A DNA stretch of 64,000 bases. It comes from Deinococcus depolymerans. Lineage in GTDB: Bacteria; Deinococcota; Deinococci; Deinococcales; Deinococcaceae. Position 1 is the stretch's first letter. The number at the start of each line of letters is the position of its first letter. Positions 12,160 through 28,324 of this stretch are shown one piece after another. Below the pieces are notes generated by a model, which was given only the letters and a program-made list of their open reading frames with translations, had not been told where the DNA came from and searched no databases. Made by a program: the position numbers and the translations under genes. The stretch covers positions 349,634 through 413,633 of the forward strand of contig NZ_BAAADB010000029.1 of NCBI RefSeq assembly GCF_039522025.1, written 5' to 3'.

Positions 12160-12289
12160 TACGGACTGCGATTGAATGGCTTACAAAGCCGTTCAATCCG
12201 AGCGAAGCGAGTAGGAACTGGGCGGGTTCCGGACGTGGAGTTGACAGATCGGTGGTGTTCCGATCTGGGAACGAAACAAACGGAATCCG
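12159..12289 (-). repeat. Dispersed repeat, copy 2 (type B), inverted
   Basis: Inverted relative to copy 1: hairpin II (GATTGAA-T-GGCTT/AAGCC-G-TTCAATC) comes first, followed by hairpin I in its type B version CAGATCGG/CCGATCTG. The unit starts at the A of the MocR TGA. A 19-nt sequence, CCGGCTGATACGGACTGCG, occurs at both ends (12152-12170 and 12287-12305). Confidence 0.88.
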
Positions 12290-12293
12290 GCTG

Positions 12294-12339
12294 ATACGGA
12301 CTGCGTTGCGGCCTCCAGTCCCACGCCCGGAGGCCGTAT
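12294..12339 (+). repeat. 46-bp mini-unit next to repeat copy 2
   Basis: ATACGGACTGCG at the left and GGCCGTAT at the right enclose a GGCCTCC/GGAGGCC stem. It keeps the terminal sequences of the dispersed repeat but lacks both standard hairpins, and may be a deletion derivative. Confidence 0.6.
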
Positions 12340-12430
12340 GGGCTTCCGCGCGGCCTGGGGACTGCCCCCAGGCGGGGGCGGGAGTGGGGGCGGGGGCGGC
12401 CTTCCGGCACACACGCGGTGGGCCGCGCGG

Positions 12431-12436
12431 TAGACT
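12431..12436 (+). promoter_or_regulatory. -10 box for the 12444 gene
   Basis: TAGACT lies exactly 7 nt before the ATG at 12444; the gap GCGCGCA holds no ribosome site. Confidence 0.5.
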
Positions 12437-12443
12437 GCGCGCA

Positions 12444-12809
12444 ATGCGCCTGCTGCTCGCCGCCCTGGCCCTGGTCCTGACGTTGATGTATTTCACGTTC
12501 GGTCTACGCTTCGGGTATGTCACCCTGACGCCCACGTACATGCTGAACGCCAGCGGCGAGAACCGCTACGGCCTGAACATCTTCGAGGACCGCAAGATGA
12601 TCGGCGTGCGCGGCTCCTGCGACGTGCGTTCCGGCACGGCCACCGTGCGCCTGCTGGACCCCAGGGGTATTCAGGTGGCCGGTCAGGTCTGCCCGAAGGG
12701 CACGTGGGGCCTGAACGTCATGACGACTGGCCCGGAGGGGAAATACCAGCTGATCGTGGAATTCTCTAAATTCACCGGAACGATCGATCTGAAAGAGGCG
12801 CGCGAGTAG
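12444..12809 (+). CDS. Single-pass hypothetical membrane protein
   Basis: The 121-residue product begins with an uncleaved-looking hydrophobic helix (residues about 2-21) and continues with an extracytoplasmic beta-rich domain containing two cysteines (GSCDVRSG and GQVCPKG), which could form a disulfide. The pattern VRLLDPRGIQVAGQ followed by YQLIVEFSKFTGTIDL suggests a small beta-sandwich. I do not recognise the family. The start is fixed by the -10 box at 12431. Confidence 0.75.
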   Translation: MRLLLAALALVLTLMYFTFGLRFGYVTLTPTYMLNASGENRYGLNIFEDRKMIGVRGSCDVRSGTATVRLLDPRGIQVAGQVCPKGTWGLNVMTTGPEGKYQLIVEFSKFTGTIDLKEARE

Positions 12810-12900
12810 GGAACACCCCGCCGCCGGCAGGGCGTTCAGGGAATACCCACGAATTTCTCATAGCCGCTGACCGCCGCGGCCCGCTAGGGTCAGGGTCCTC

Positions 12901-13422
12901 ATGAATGCCGCCTTCCCCGCCGACCTGCTGGACGCTCCCGAACGGGACGACCTGCTGATCGGCGAACCGGCTCCCCGTCCGCTTCCCGGGGACCCGCCGC
13001 TCCCCTGTCTCCCGACCCGGACGGACAGCCTGACCGGGCCTGTCCGTCCGGGGGAAGTGACGACGCCGGGAGGGCGAGAACCGGGCTCCGGGCTGGGCGC
13101 GGACCCCCCGGTGCAGTCCGGGAGGGACCGAGAGACCGGCGGACACTCCATCCGCCCGGAGGTCCTGGCACGCGCCCGCCGCTGGGCGACCTTCTACCCC
13201 ACCGGGGACGTGCTGATCGACCCGCACGGACAGGTCGCGCCGCAGCCGCGCGACCAGATGCGCCTCAGCGTTCACCTGTACGCCGTGACCCGCCGGCACC
13301 TGGACGGCATCCGCCTGGACGAGGGCGCCATGATGGCCCGCATGCGCACCCTCGCAGAGCTGGAGGGCGCTCCCCGCGCCCCGCTCAGCCCGGTCGACGT
13401 CCTGCTCAGCCGCCTCGGCTGA
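12901..13422 (+). CDS. Hypothetical protein with low-complexity insert
   Basis: The 173-residue frame has a short N-terminal part (about 20 residues), a proline/glycine-rich segment (about 21-82), then an ordered-looking C-terminal region starting SIRPEVLARARRWATFYPTG that is rich in helix and resembles a small conserved domain. The middle segment is encoded by DNA with a strong palindrome (CCCGGACGGACAG at 13016-13028 with CTGTCCGTCCGGG at 13040-13052), so it may be a repeat inserted in frame. TAGGGT lies 10 nt before the ATG. Function unknown; convergent with the membrane protein at 13437. Confidence 0.65.
   Translation: MNAAFPADLLDAPERDDLLIGEPAPRPLPGDPPLPCLPTRTDSLTGPVRPGEVTTPGGREPGSGLGADPPVQSGRDRETGGHSIRPEVLARARRWATFYPTGDVLIDPHGQVAPQPRDQMRLSVHLYAVTRRHLDGIRLDEGAMMARMRTLAELEGAPRAPLSPVDVLLSRLG
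13016..13052. repeat. Palindrome inside the 12901 gene
   Basis: A perfect 13-bp inverted repeat with an 11-nt loop lies within the low-complexity part of the coding sequence. No second copy was noticed in the window. Confidence 0.6.
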
Positions 13423-13436
13423 ACCGGGACCCGGGC

Positions 13437-15004
<1,568 letters not shown>

Positions 15005-15008
<4 letters not shown>

Positions 15009-15715
15009 CGGCGGGCCGCCTTCACGGCCGACGCGAAGGTCGGGTACACGTTCGACAGGTCGTATGCGCCCGCCAGCAGCACGCGCCGGTCACTGGCCGA
15101 GGCGCCCAGCGCCTTCACGAACGAGTCGCGGACCGACACGCCGCCCGCCCCGGCTTCCGGGCTGAGGCCCGCCACGAACAGCGTCCGGGTGGTCTTCGCT
15201 CCCAGCAGCGTGCGGGTCACGCCGCCCAGTCCGGCGCGGCCGGGGTCGTCGAGCAGCGCGCCGTCCGTGAACAGCACGACCACGTCGTTCACCTTCGCGG
15301 TCTGCGCGGCGCGCCCGGCGGCCCGGGTCAGGCCGGCCGTGATGGCACTCCCGCGCCCCGCGCAGGGTCTGGTGAGCGCGGTGGTGTAGCGCAGGATGTC
15401 GGCCCTGGCCATGCGCGCCCCGTTCTTCGAGCTGAACGTGAAGTCCGCGACGGTCTGCACGCCGTCGCACACGCGCAGCAGGGTCAGGGTGTCGCCGCTG
15501 CGCAGCTGGTTGAGCATCACGCTCTGCGCGAGCAGCCGCGCCTGATCCGCGTACCGGAAGGCGGGATTCTTGCTGCTGCCGGTCATGTCCACCGCGACCG
15601 TCAGGTGCAGCGGCGGCGTGGACAGGCCCAGCAGCGTCGAGGCGCTCATGGCCGGAACCGGCAGGGACAGGGCGGACAGGGACAGGGCGGACAGCAGGGC
15701 AGGGGTCACAGGCAT
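15005..15715 (-). CDS. Exported von Willebrand factor A-domain protein
   Basis: This 236-residue protein has an N-terminal signal-like hydrophobic stretch ending around PAMSAS and then one VWA domain. The metal-ion-dependent adhesion site is visible: DMTGSSKN at about residue 43 (a DxTGS version of DxSxS), the threonine/aspartate region later in VVVLFTDGALLDD. VWA domains bind protein partners through Mg. ATG at 15715 is preferred to GTG at 15721 because GGAG lies 5 nt in front of the ATG and would overlap the GTG. It follows the penicillin-binding protein gene by 76 nt in the same operon. Confidence 0.82.
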
Positions 15716-15791
15716 GGGCACTCCAGAAGGCAGGCGGGCAGGGCCGCCGGAAAGACAGGGGCAGGGGAGACGCGGCGCCGCGAACGGACGT

Positions 15792-17906
<2,115 letters not shown>

Positions 17907-17937
17907 GCCCGCCTCCTGCCGTTCTGGCGGGGCACGC

Positions 17938-18261
17938 TCAGCGGACCACGTCCGTCACGCCGGCCGCCGCCGACCGGAACTGCCAGTCACGCGCCGCGCT
18001 GTTCCACAGGCCCGACAGGCCCACCAGCAGCACCAGCACCGCGCCCAGCGCCGCCAGCGCCGTCACCGCGCCCGGCCAGCCCGCACCGGGCCACGACACA
18101 CGCGCCCGCCCACCCCCGGGGGGCCGGTCAGGGGAGGGCCGTTCAGGACGGGGCCGGCGGGCGGGCCGGACCCGCCGCGCCGGGGCGGCAGGCACGGACG
18201 GTAACTGGGGCGTTCCAGGCAGGCCCGACGAGTACGGCCGGGGCTTACGCACGAAACTCAT
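17938..18261 (-). CDS. Small arginine/proline-rich single-pass protein
   Basis: The 107-residue product has a basic, proline-rich cytoplasmic N-terminus (about residues 1-60), one hydrophobic helix (about 66-84, AALGAVLVLLVGLSGLW) and a short outer tail. It precedes the penicillin-binding protein by 31 nt on the same strand, so a role in the same envelope process is plausible. ATG at 18261 is fixed by the -10 box at 18268-18273. No family recognised. Confidence 0.7.
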   Translation of the reverse strand: MSFVRKPRPYSSGLPGTPQLPSVPAAPARRVRPARRPRPERPSPDRPPGGGRARVSWPGAGWPGAVTALAALGAVLVLLVGLSGLWNSAARDWQFRSAAAGVTDVVR

Positions 18262-18267
18262 GGGCAG

Positions 18268-18273
18268 AGCATA
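18268..18273 (-). promoter_or_regulatory. -10 box of the PBP/VWA operon
   Basis: Reverse-strand TATGCT lies 6 nt before the ATG at 18261, marking the probable leaderless start of the four-gene leftward operon. Confidence 0.5.
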
Positions 18274-18368
18274 CGGGGCGGGCATGAGGTGCGCATCCCA
18301 CCAAAGGACGATCAAACGGACGTTAACGCGCCCCGCCCGGGGTGACAGAGGTTGCACCCCTTTCAACC

Positions 18369-18441
18369 GGAATCCGTTTTGCTCCCACTCGCTTCGCTCG
18401 GATTGAATGGCTTTGTCAGCCATTCAATTCGGAGTCCGTAT
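18369..18441 (+). repeat. Dispersed repeat, copy 3 (short form)
   Basis: Only GGAATCCG, a CTCGCTTCGCTCG element and hairpin II remain. Hairpin II is a perfect 11-bp stem ATTGAATGGCT-TTGTC-AGCCATTCAAT ending GGAGTCCGTAT. Hairpin I is deleted. It lies between divergent operons. Confidence 0.85.
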
Positions 18442-18604
18442 CGCTCCCACGGCCGGTCCGCTGGCCGCGCCGTGACCATCAGCTGCCCCTGCACGCCGAC
18501 ACCCGCCCGTCCGGCCCGCTGTTCCCCGCCGGGTTCGGCCTGACCCCCCGGTAGGCGATAGACAGGCAGTCGGACGGGCGGGACGCCCCGCAGACCCCCG
18601 CCGC

Positions 18605-18610
18605 TACACT
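18605..18610 (+). promoter_or_regulatory. -10 box for the 18618 gene
   Basis: TACACT lies 7 nt before the ATG at 18618 (gap CGGGGGC). Confidence 0.5.
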
Positions 18611-18617
18611 CGGGGGC

Positions 18618-19838
<1,221 letters not shown>

Positions 19839-19854
19839 AGTCAGGCAGGGGAGG

Positions 19855-19891
19855 GTGGGCGGTGGAGGCGCGACTGCCTCCCACTGCCCAC
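19855..19891. terminator. Bidirectional hairpin between convergent genes
   Basis: GTGGGCGGTGGAGGC pairs with GCCTCCCACTGCCCAC (one wobble and one bulge) between the PLP enzyme and the DUF4127 gene. Confidence 0.5.
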
Positions 19892-19899
19892 TTCCGACT

Positions 19900-21204
<1,305 letters not shown>

Positions 21205-21211
21205 ACCCCCG

Positions 21212-21217
21212 AGCGTA
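21212..21217 (-). promoter_or_regulatory. -10 box for the DUF4127 gene
   Basis: Reverse-strand TACGCT, 7 nt before the ATG at 21204. Confidence 0.5.
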
Positions 21218-21334
21218 CGGGCGCGGCGTGAGCCTTCCCGCAGAGAAAGCTCTGGACGGGGGCGCGACTTCTCGCGTTCCGCCCCCGCCGCGTCACTGTA
21301 GTCATGCGTCCCCACGCGGGCGGCCGGCACGGCG

Positions 21335-21340
21335 TAGCCT
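21335..21340 (+). promoter_or_regulatory. -10 box for the ABC permease gene
   Basis: TAGCCT, 7 nt before the ATG at 21348 (gap GCGAGTC). Confidence 0.5.
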
Positions 21341-21347
21341 GCGAGTC

Positions 21348-22523
21348 ATGACGTCGCCAGGACTACGATGGACGGACATCTGGAAACTCGCCTGGAGGGG
21401 CCTGACCCGCCGCCGCGTCCGCACGCTGCTGACCACGCTGGGCATCACGGTCGCGGTCGCCAGCATGGTGATCTTCCTGTCGCTCGGCGAGGGCATCCGC
21501 AAGGTGTTCGTCTCGCAGCTCGGCGGGATCGGCCCGGACGTGCAGGTCAGCCTCACGCCGCTGTCGCAGGGACTGGCGCTGCAACCGAACCTGCCGCAGC
21601 AGACTGCCGACGACATCCAGGCGCTCGCGCCGGAACTCGGCATCCAGACGGTCACGCCGGTCATCATGGCGGTGCGCGGCGGCCTGGAAGTCACGCAGAG
21701 CGTCGTCCTGTACGGCCTGCCCGCCGCGCAGGGCATCGCGGCCGTGTTCCCCACCACCACCGCCGCGCAGGGCCGCGCCCTCACGCCCGCCGACGAGGGC
21801 GCGGGCGTGGCGGTCGCCGGGGCGAAGGCCGCGCAGAACCTGCGGCTGGAGGTCGGCAGCACCCTCAACCTCAACCGCCGCAACCAGGTGAAGGTGATCG
21901 GCGTGCTCGCCCCGGAAAGCGGGCTGGTGGACAACTTCATCTTCATTCCCCTGACCACCCTGCAACGCAGCGAGGGCGCGGCGGGGCGCGTGTCGCTGGT
22001 CGCCGTGAAACTCGACAACCCCCGCGACGCCCGGCGCGTCGCCGACGTGCTGTCCGAGAAACTGAACCTGGAGGCCGGCACCCAGAGCGACTTCCTGAGC
22101 TTCATAGACCGCGCCCTGATCATCAGTGACGCCGTGCGTTTCGGGATCTCGCTGATCGCCCTGATCGTCGGTGGGCTGGCCGTGGCGAACACCGTCATGA
22201 TGGGTGTCTTCGAACGCACCCGCGAGTTCGGCACGCTGCGCGCCATCGGGGCGCGGCCGTCGTTCGTGCGTTCCCTGGTCCTGACCGAATCGCTGCTGCT
22301 GTCGCTGGTGGGCGGGGTGGGTGGCGTGCTGCTCGGCCTCGCCGGGATCGCCGGCGTGAACCTCTACACCCAGCAGCTCGCCGGGATCGACGCGGCCGCC
22401 CTGACCCCCCGGCTGGTGCTGCTGGCGCTGGCCATCAGCCTGCTGCTGGGCCTGCTCTCGGGCCTGCTGCCGGCCCGCAACGCCGGGCGCATGAGCATCG
22501 TGGGCGCCCTCGGGAGAATCTGA
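21348..22523 (+). CDS. MacB/FtsX-type ABC transporter permease
   Basis: The 391-residue protein has one N-terminal membrane helix (about 27-47), a large extracytoplasmic MacB-like core domain (about 50-255) and three C-terminal helices (about 265-290, 320-345, 360-380), the four-helix FtsX/MacB layout. The [17 protein letters not shown] motif after the second helix is the contact with the ATPase. Such systems work by mechanotransmission, moving lipoproteins, peptides or drugs in the envelope. The partner ATPase gene starts 2 nt after the stop. Substrate unknown. Confidence 0.9.
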   Translation: MTSPGLRWTDIWKLAWRGLTRRRVRTLLTTLGITVAVASMVIFLSLGEGIRKVFVSQLGGIGPDVQVSLTPLSQGLALQPNLPQQTADDIQALAPELGIQTVTPVIMAVRGGLEVTQSVVLYGLPAAQGIAAVFPTTTAAQGRALTPADEGAGVAVAGAKAAQNLRLEVGSTLNLNRRNQVKVIGVLAPESGLVDNFIFIPLTTLQRSEGAAGRVSLVAVKLDNPRDARRVADVLSEKLNLEAGTQSDFLSFIDRALIISDAVRFGISLIALIVGGLAVANTVMMGVFERTREFGTLRAIGARPSFVRSLVLTESLLLSLVGGVGGVLLGLAGIAGVNLYTQQLAGIDAAALTPRLVLLALAISLLLGLLSGLLPARNAGRMSIVGALGRI

Positions 22524-22524
22524 C

Positions 22525-23241
22525 ATGACCACCGTTCAACCCGACCGTTCCATCCGGGCCGCGTCTGGCCTGCCGGGCCTGCGCACCGAGACCCTCTCGC
22601 GCACCTACCCCAGCGGCGACGGGCAGGTCCTGGCCCTCGCGCCGTTCACGCACGCCTTCCCGCCCGGCCTGACCGCCGTGGTCGGCCCGAGCGGCAGCGG
22701 CAAGAGCACCCTGCTGAACCTCCTGGCGGGCTTCGACGAACCCACCACCGGGCAGGTCATTGTCGGGGACACGCCCCTGACCCACCTGAGCGAGGCGGAC
22801 CGCGCCGACTTCCGCCTTCGCCACTACGGGTTCGTGTTCCAGAACCACAACCTCGTCAGCATCCTCAGCGCGCAGGAGAACGTCGAGTTTCCCCTGACGC
22901 TCGCGGGCGTCCCCCCGCGGCGACGGCAGGACCGCGCCCGCGAACTCCTCGCCCTGGTCGGCCTGGAGGGACGCGCCGGGCACCTGCCCAGCCAGCTCTC
23001 GGGCGGCGAGGCGCAGCGCGTCGCGGTCGCCCGCGCGCTGGCGCACGACCCGGCCATCCTGCTGGCCGACGAACCCACCGGGAACCTCGACAGCCGCACG
23101 GGCGAGCGGGTCCTGGGCCTGCTGCAGGGCGCCGCCGCGACCGGCCGGACCGTCATCCTGATCACGCACGACCGCGACATCGCCGCGCAGGCCGACCATC
23201 ACCTGAGCGTGAAAGACGGCGAGGTCAGCCTGGAAGACTGA
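22525..23241 (+). CDS. LolD/MacB-type ABC transporter ATPase
   Basis: This 238-residue nucleotide-binding protein drives the preceding permease. It shows Walker [10 protein letters not shown] (about 55-63), Q-loop FVFQNHN, the signature [15 protein letters not shown] (about 155), Walker [14 protein letters not shown] and the switch histidine in LITHDRD. The GNLDS D-loop is typical of the LolCDE/MacB subfamily. It starts with ATG one base after the permease stop. The TGA stop shares its final A with dispersed repeat copy 4, so the repeat is the immediate 3' end of this operon. Confidence 0.93.
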   Translation: MTTVQPDRSIRAASGLPGLRTETLSRTYPSGDGQVLALAPFTHAFPPGLTAVVGPSGSGKSTLLNLLAGFDEPTTGQVIVGDTPLTHLSEADRADFRLRHYGFVFQNHNLVSILSAQENVEFPLTLAGVPPRRRQDRARELLALVGLEGRAGHLPSQLSGGEAQRVAVARALAHDPAILLADEPTGNLDSRTGERVLGLLQGAAATGRTVILITHDRDIAAQADHHLSVKDGEVSLED

Positions 23242-23395
23242 TACGGACTGCCGTTTGTTTCGCCGACAATCCGGAACTTCACCGGATTGCCGACTCCACG
23301 TCCGGAACCCGCCCTGCTCCTCCTCTGCGGAGCAGCTCTACGAGTCGCAGCCGCCCGGATTGAATGGCTTTATAAGCCGTTCAATCCGGGCGGAC
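23241..23395 (+). repeat. Dispersed repeat, copy 4 (type A)
   Basis: The unit starts at the A of the ATPase TGA (TG-ATACGGACTGCC). Hairpin I is CAATCCGG/CCGGATTG. Hairpin II is CCCGGATTGAA...TTCAATCCGGG with inner GGCTT-TAT-AAGCC, 3-4 bp longer than elsewhere, while the standard GGAGTCCGTAT end is lost. Further downstream to 23456 I see nothing else. Confidence 0.88.
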
Positions 23396-23456
23396 GCGCA
23401 GAGCTGCGCCGGCCCGCCGGGAGGGTCCGCGCCGGGGCAGGGACGACCGGTGCCGG

Positions 23457-23912
23457 TCAGCCGCCGGCCCGGCTGGTGTCGCGCAGCCAGTAGGTGTGGC
23501 CCAGGCGGTCTTTCAGCCGCACCACGACCTGCACGCTGGAACCCGGGCGCAGGCGGCCGCTGCCGCTCCACGCCGAGGCGCTCAGGGTGCCCGGCGCGCT
23601 GCTGGCGGGCGCCGTGACGCGCAGCGGCGCCTTCCACACGCCGGCGCCCGTGACGACGAACACGCCGTCCAGGGTCAGGCCGTCGAGGGACGCGGCGCCC
23701 ATGCGGTCCGCGGTGGCCGCGCCCACCTGCACGCGCACGCCCAGCCCGCCGCCGTACAGGGTGGCGGTCGCCTGCGCGGTCAGGACCTGCCCCTGCCGGA
23801 TCAGGGTGGTCGGTGCGCTCAGCAGGTCGCCCGCCTGGGGGTCCGGGACGCCCCCCGCCGCGCCGCAGGCCACCAGCACGCAGGCAAGCGCGGACAACCA
23901 GAACTTCTTCAT
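23457..23912 (-). CDS. Small predicted lipoprotein
   Basis: The 151-residue product has a signal peptide with lipobox LVAC (cysteine near residue 16) and a beta-rich mature part with regularly spaced hydrophobic strands (LTAQATATLYGG, VFVVTGAGVW, VQVVVRLKDRLGHTYWL), suggesting one Ig-like or lipocalin-like domain. I do not recognise a family. TAAGCT 6 nt in front of the ATG fixes the start. It faces the repeat at its 3' end. Confidence 0.75.
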   Translation of the reverse strand: MKKFWLSALACVLVACGAAGGVPDPQAGDLLSAPTTLIRQGQVLTAQATATLYGGGLGVRVQVGAATADRMGAASLDGLTLDGVFVVTGAGVWKAPLRVTAPASSAPGTLSASAWSGSGRLRPGSSVQVVVRLKDRLGHTYWLRDTSRAGG

Positions 23913-23918
23913 GAGGTC

Positions 23919-23924
23919 AGCTTA
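23919..23924 (-). promoter_or_regulatory. -10 box for the 23912 lipoprotein gene
   Basis: Reverse-strand TAAGCT, 6 nt before the ATG at 23912. Confidence 0.5.
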
Positions 23925-24012
23925 GCCCATGAGCGCCGGATGCGCAGCCGACCAAAGTTGCAGGGGTGATCCGGGCCGCCCCGACCGGGACGCTGCGGGT
24001 GGACGCGGGCGC

Positions 24013-25968
24013 TCACCAGCTCAGGTCGGGAACCGTGACGACCCGGTCGGCAGGCTGATCCGTGAACAGGGTGTACGTCAGGGTGTACGTGCCGGGAATC
24101 ACGCGGCCCAGCAGCAGGCTGTCGCCCTCCACGCGCGGGTCCACGTTGGCCAGGCTGGGTCCCTGCACCTGGATCGGGCCGCGCACGGCCGGCGTGCCGC
24201 CGCCGGGCAGCGCGTCGAGAATCCTGAGGTTCTCCAGGGTGCTGTCCACGGTCAGGACCAGCGTGACCACGTAGCCCTGCGCGGCCGCCTCCACGCTTTT
24301 TTGCAGGCTGGCGCGCGCGCCGCCCTCCACGGTGCGGGTCACGTTCGCGCCGCCCGGGTTGCGCACGCGGGCCTGACCGGTCGTGCGCAGGTCGGTGGGG
24401 GACAGGACCGCCTCGGCGGTATCGCTGCGGCACACCCGCACGGGTACTTTCAGGCGCAGCGGTTGCCCCTGGCTGAACTCGCCCGGCACTTCCAGCGGGT
24501 AGTCGCTGGTCCAGCCGGTCGGGAGGTTCAGTTTCAGGCGGGCCGGCAGGCGGTACGGGAACTCGGTCCTGGCGGTCGCGGTGAGTTGCGTCACGTCGCA
24601 GACGTTCAGGATGTCCGGCGCAGTCACCAGGGCCACCTCGGTCCGTACCCGGTACTCGATGGTGACGCGGTTGAGGCTGCCGTCCGCGACCCGGCCCGGC
24701 AGGGGGCGCGTGAAGGAACTGCCGGGCAGGGTGGTCGGCGTGACCGGGTAGTCACCGGGGGCCAGCGGCAGCGTGGCGGGCGTGGTCAGGGTCCGGCCGG
24801 CCACCTCGAACGGCACGCCGGTCAGCGGGATGCGCTGGTCGCCGTACAGCGCCACGGCCTCCACCGCCAGCTGCCCCTCGGGCGGGCGGGCCACGAACCG
24901 GATCTTGTTGAAGCCCGGCTGGTACCGCACCTCGCTGGCCGACACGACGTTCCCGGTGCCCTGCAGCAGCGTGCCGCTGACCGGCACGTACCCGGGCGGC
25001 AGCTGCGGACGCACGACCGAGTCACCCACCAGCGCGTACGACGCGCCGGGAACCGGGCGGCCCTGCGGGTCCACCACGTCCACGAGCAGCTGGTTGGCGA
25101 TCTTCACGGTGTCCGGCAGCGTGAAGCCGCCCACGCGCGCCGTGATGGGCTTGTCGTCCAGGCGGAAGGCGTAGCGGATGGCGTTGCTGTACTGCTTCGT
25201 GGTGGACCGCACCCGGATGAACAGTTTCCATTCGCCCAGCAGGTCCGGCGTGATCCTGAAGGTGTCGGTGGCGGTGCGGCCGTTCTCGCTGGGCGTGAGG
25301 TTCACGCGCGTCCCGCCGGGCTGCACCGCCCACAGTTCGGCTTCCTTCGCGCCGTCCACGTCGTAGTTCAGCAGGGCCAGCGTCCGGCCGTTCCAGTCGC
25401 CGGTGACGTTCAGGGTGGCGGCCAGCAGGTCGGTGGCGTCGGTGCTGCGGGCGTTCACGCTGAAATCGCTGGTTTCCAGCGCGAAGGGCGCCGCGACCCG
25501 CAGCGCGAACGAGTTCTTGCCGTCACCCCGGCTGCTCACCTTGAGGGTGTACGTGCCGGCCCCCAGACCACCGGCGAACAGGCTCTCCCAGGTGTGCTCG
25601 CGGTTCAGGCCGTAGCGTCGCTCGACGACCGTGCCGTTCGGGCCGGTGAGCGTGAACGTCGTCTCGAAGGGTTCGTTCTTCTTGTACAGTTCGTCCCCGA
25701 AGTACCCGTCGCCCCGGCGGCCGTCCACGTAATCCGCGAGGTTGAAGCCCGGCGAGTACACCTCCAGTCCCAGGGGTTTCCCGGCGTCGGCGGCCGGCAC
25801 GCGGATCACGTACGATTCCTGCGCCTGCGGCCACTTCTCACCGACCGACACCAGCGGCAGGAACCCGCCGGTCTGGGCGGCGGCCGGCGCGGCCCCCAGG
25901 GTGAGCAGCCCCAGGGTCAGCAGGGCGGAACGGAGACGGGCAGAGCGGACGGGCGTGAACGTGGGCAT
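24013..25968 (-). CDS. Large exported beta-sandwich protein
   Basis: The 651-residue product has a clear signal peptide (cleavage near AAPAAAQ, residue about 31). The mature part is entirely beta-rich, with a PPC-like first domain ([22 protein letters not shown], residues about 90-160), Ig-like domains in the middle and a C-terminal domain of unknown-function/CARDB type ([20 protein letters not shown], a pattern seen in DUF11-like surface repeats). No catalytic motif. It may be a surface or S-layer-associated protein; that is inference. TATGAT (25980-25985) may be its -10. Confidence 0.75.
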   Translation of the reverse strand: MPTFTPVRSARLRSALLTLGLLTLGAAPAAAQTGGFLPLVSVGEKWPQAQESYVIRVPAADAGKPLGLEVYSPGFNLADYVDGRRGDGYFGDELYKKNEPFETTFTLTGPNGTVVERRYGLNREHTWESLFAGGLGAGTYTLKVSSRGDGKNSFALRVAAPFALETSDFSVNARSTDATDLLAATLNVTGDWNGRTLALLNYDVDGAKEAELWAVQPGGTRVNLTPSENGRTATDTFRITPDLLGEWKLFIRVRSTTKQYSNAIRYAFRLDDKPITARVGGFTLPDTVKIANQLLVDVVDPQGRPVPGASYALVGDSVVRPQLPPGYVPVSGTLLQGTGNVVSASEVRYQPGFNKIRFVARPPEGQLAVEAVALYGDQRIPLTGVPFEVAGRTLTTPATLPLAPGDYPVTPTTLPGSSFTRPLPGRVADGSLNRVTIEYRVRTEVALVTAPDILNVCDVTQLTATARTEFPYRLPARLKLNLPTGWTSDYPLEVPGEFSQGQPLRLKVPVRVCRSDTAEAVLSPTDLRTTGQARVRNPGGANVTRTVEGGARASLQKSVEAAAQGYVVTLVLTVDSTLENLRILDALPGGGTPAVRGPIQVQGPSLANVDPRVEGDSLLLGRVIPGTYTLTYTLFTDQPADRVVTVPDLSW

Positions 25969-25979
25969 GACTGCGAAAA

Positions 25980-25985
25980 ATCATA
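25980..25985 (-). promoter_or_regulatory. Possible -10 box for the 25968 gene
   Basis: Reverse-strand TATGAT, 11 nt before the ATG at 25968; the longer gap implies a 5' leader of a few bases. Confidence 0.35.
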
Positions 25986-26049
25986 CACGCGCCCGCTCCC
26001 GAACCGCCCTGCCCAGCCCACCCGGCCGGGCCGCGCCCCCCGCTGGGGG

Positions 26050-26055
26050 TAGCAT
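26050..26055 (+). promoter_or_regulatory. Possible -10 box for alr
   Basis: TAGCAT, 9 nt before the ATG at 26065; no ribosome site is visible in the gap. Confidence 0.4.
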
Positions 26056-26064
26056 GCGGCTCAG

Positions 26065-27150
26065 ATGTCCGTCCTCGCCCCCCGCGCCCGCGCCCTGATC
26101 GACCCCGACGCCCTGCGCGGCAACCTGAGCGCCCTGGCGGCCCGCAGCGGCACGCCCCTGATCCTGCCGGTCAAGGCGAACGCCTACGGGCACGGCCTGC
26201 GCCTGATCGCCACCCTGGCCGCCGCGCACCCGGACGTGTGGGGACTGGCGGTCGCCACGCCCCGCGAGGCGCAGGCCGCCGCTGCCCTGAACACCGGCCG
26301 GCCCGTGCTGCTGCTCACGCCGCCCACGCCTGCCGAGGTGCCGGTCCTGGCGGACCTGGGCGTGCGCCTGCCCGTCGCGTCGCTGGCCGAGGCGGCCGCG
26401 CTGCCCGACCACGCCCGCGCGCACCTGAAGGTCGACACCGGCATGAACCGCCTGGGCGCCCGCCCGGACGAGGCTGTCGCCGTGGGCCGCGAACTGGCCC
26501 GCCGGGGCCTGCTGGAAGGCGCGTACACCCACTTCGCCAGCGCCGACGAACCCGACCTGACGTTCGCCCACGAGCAGCTGCGCCGCTTCCGGGCCGTGCT
26601 GGACGCGCTGCCCCCCACCCCGCAGCCGCTGCTGGCGCACGCCGCGAACGGCGGCGCGGTCCTCAGCCTGGGCCGCCTGCCGGGCATGGCGCTCGCCCGG
26701 CCCGGACTGGCCGCCTACGGCTTCGCACCGGCGCACCTGCGCGCCCACGCGCCGCTGACCCCGGTCATGACCGTGCAGGCCAGCGTCACGCACCTGCACA
26801 CCGTCCCGGCCGGCGAGACCGTCAGTTACGGCGGCCTGTGGCGGGCCACGCGTGACACGCCGGTCGCCACGGTCGGCATCGGGTACGCCGACGGCTACCC
26901 CCGGAACGCCACGGGCCGCGCCGAGGTCCTCGTCGCCGGGCAGCGCCGCCCGGTCCTGGGCCGCATCTGCATGGATCAACTCATGATCGACGTGACCGGC
27001 CTGAACGTGCAGCCCGGCGACCCGGTCACCCTCTGGACGCAGCGGGAGCTGACCGTCACCGACGTGGCCGCCTGGGCAGGCACCGTGGAGTACGAGGTCC
27101 TGACCGGCGTGGGTGACCGCGTGGAACGCACGGTCGCGCCGTCCCCCTGA
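26065..27150 (+). CDS. alr: Alanine racemase
   Basis: The 361-residue PLP enzyme interconverts L- and D-alanine, providing D-alanine for peptidoglycan. PVKANAYGHG carries the PLP lysine at residue 37, ARPGLAAYG (about 211) the PLP-pyridine arginine, VSYGGLW the catalytic tyrosine of the second subunit (about 253) and GRICMDQLMIDVT the substrate loop. Length and motifs are standard. It is monocistronic and convergent with rseP; a hairpin terminator separates them. Confidence 0.96.
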   Translation: MSVLAPRARALIDPDALRGNLSALAARSGTPLILPVKANAYGHGLRLIATLAAAHPDVWGLAVATPREAQAAAALNTGRPVLLLTPPTPAEVPVLADLGVRLPVASLAEAAALPDHARAHLKVDTGMNRLGARPDEAVAVGRELARRGLLEGAYTHFASADEPDLTFAHEQLRRFRAVLDALPPTPQPLLAHAANGGAVLSLGRLPGMALARPGLAAYGFAPAHLRAHAPLTPVMTVQASVTHLHTVPAGETVSYGGLWRATRDTPVATVGIGYADGYPRNATGRAEVLVAGQRRPVLGRICMDQLMIDVTGLNVQPGDPVTLWTQRELTVTDVAAWAGTVEYEVLTGVGDRVERTVAPSP

Positions 27151-27157
27151 ACGAGGC

Positions 27158-27193
27158 GGGTGGGCCGCAGGAGCACTCTCCCACGGCCCACCC
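27158..27193. terminator. Bidirectional terminator between alr and rseP
   Basis: A perfect 10-bp stem GGGTGGGCCG (27158-27167) / CGGCCCACCC (27184-27193) in the gap between convergent genes. Confidence 0.65.
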
Positions 27194-27205
27194 CTCACCC
27201 GCCGC

Positions 27206-28320
<1,115 letters not shown>

Positions 28321-28324
<4 letters not shown>

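Noticed and set aside
12159..12289. Repeats considered as insertion sequences
   Set aside because: No unit is long enough to encode a transposase and none is seen in the window; at most they are non-autonomous elements.
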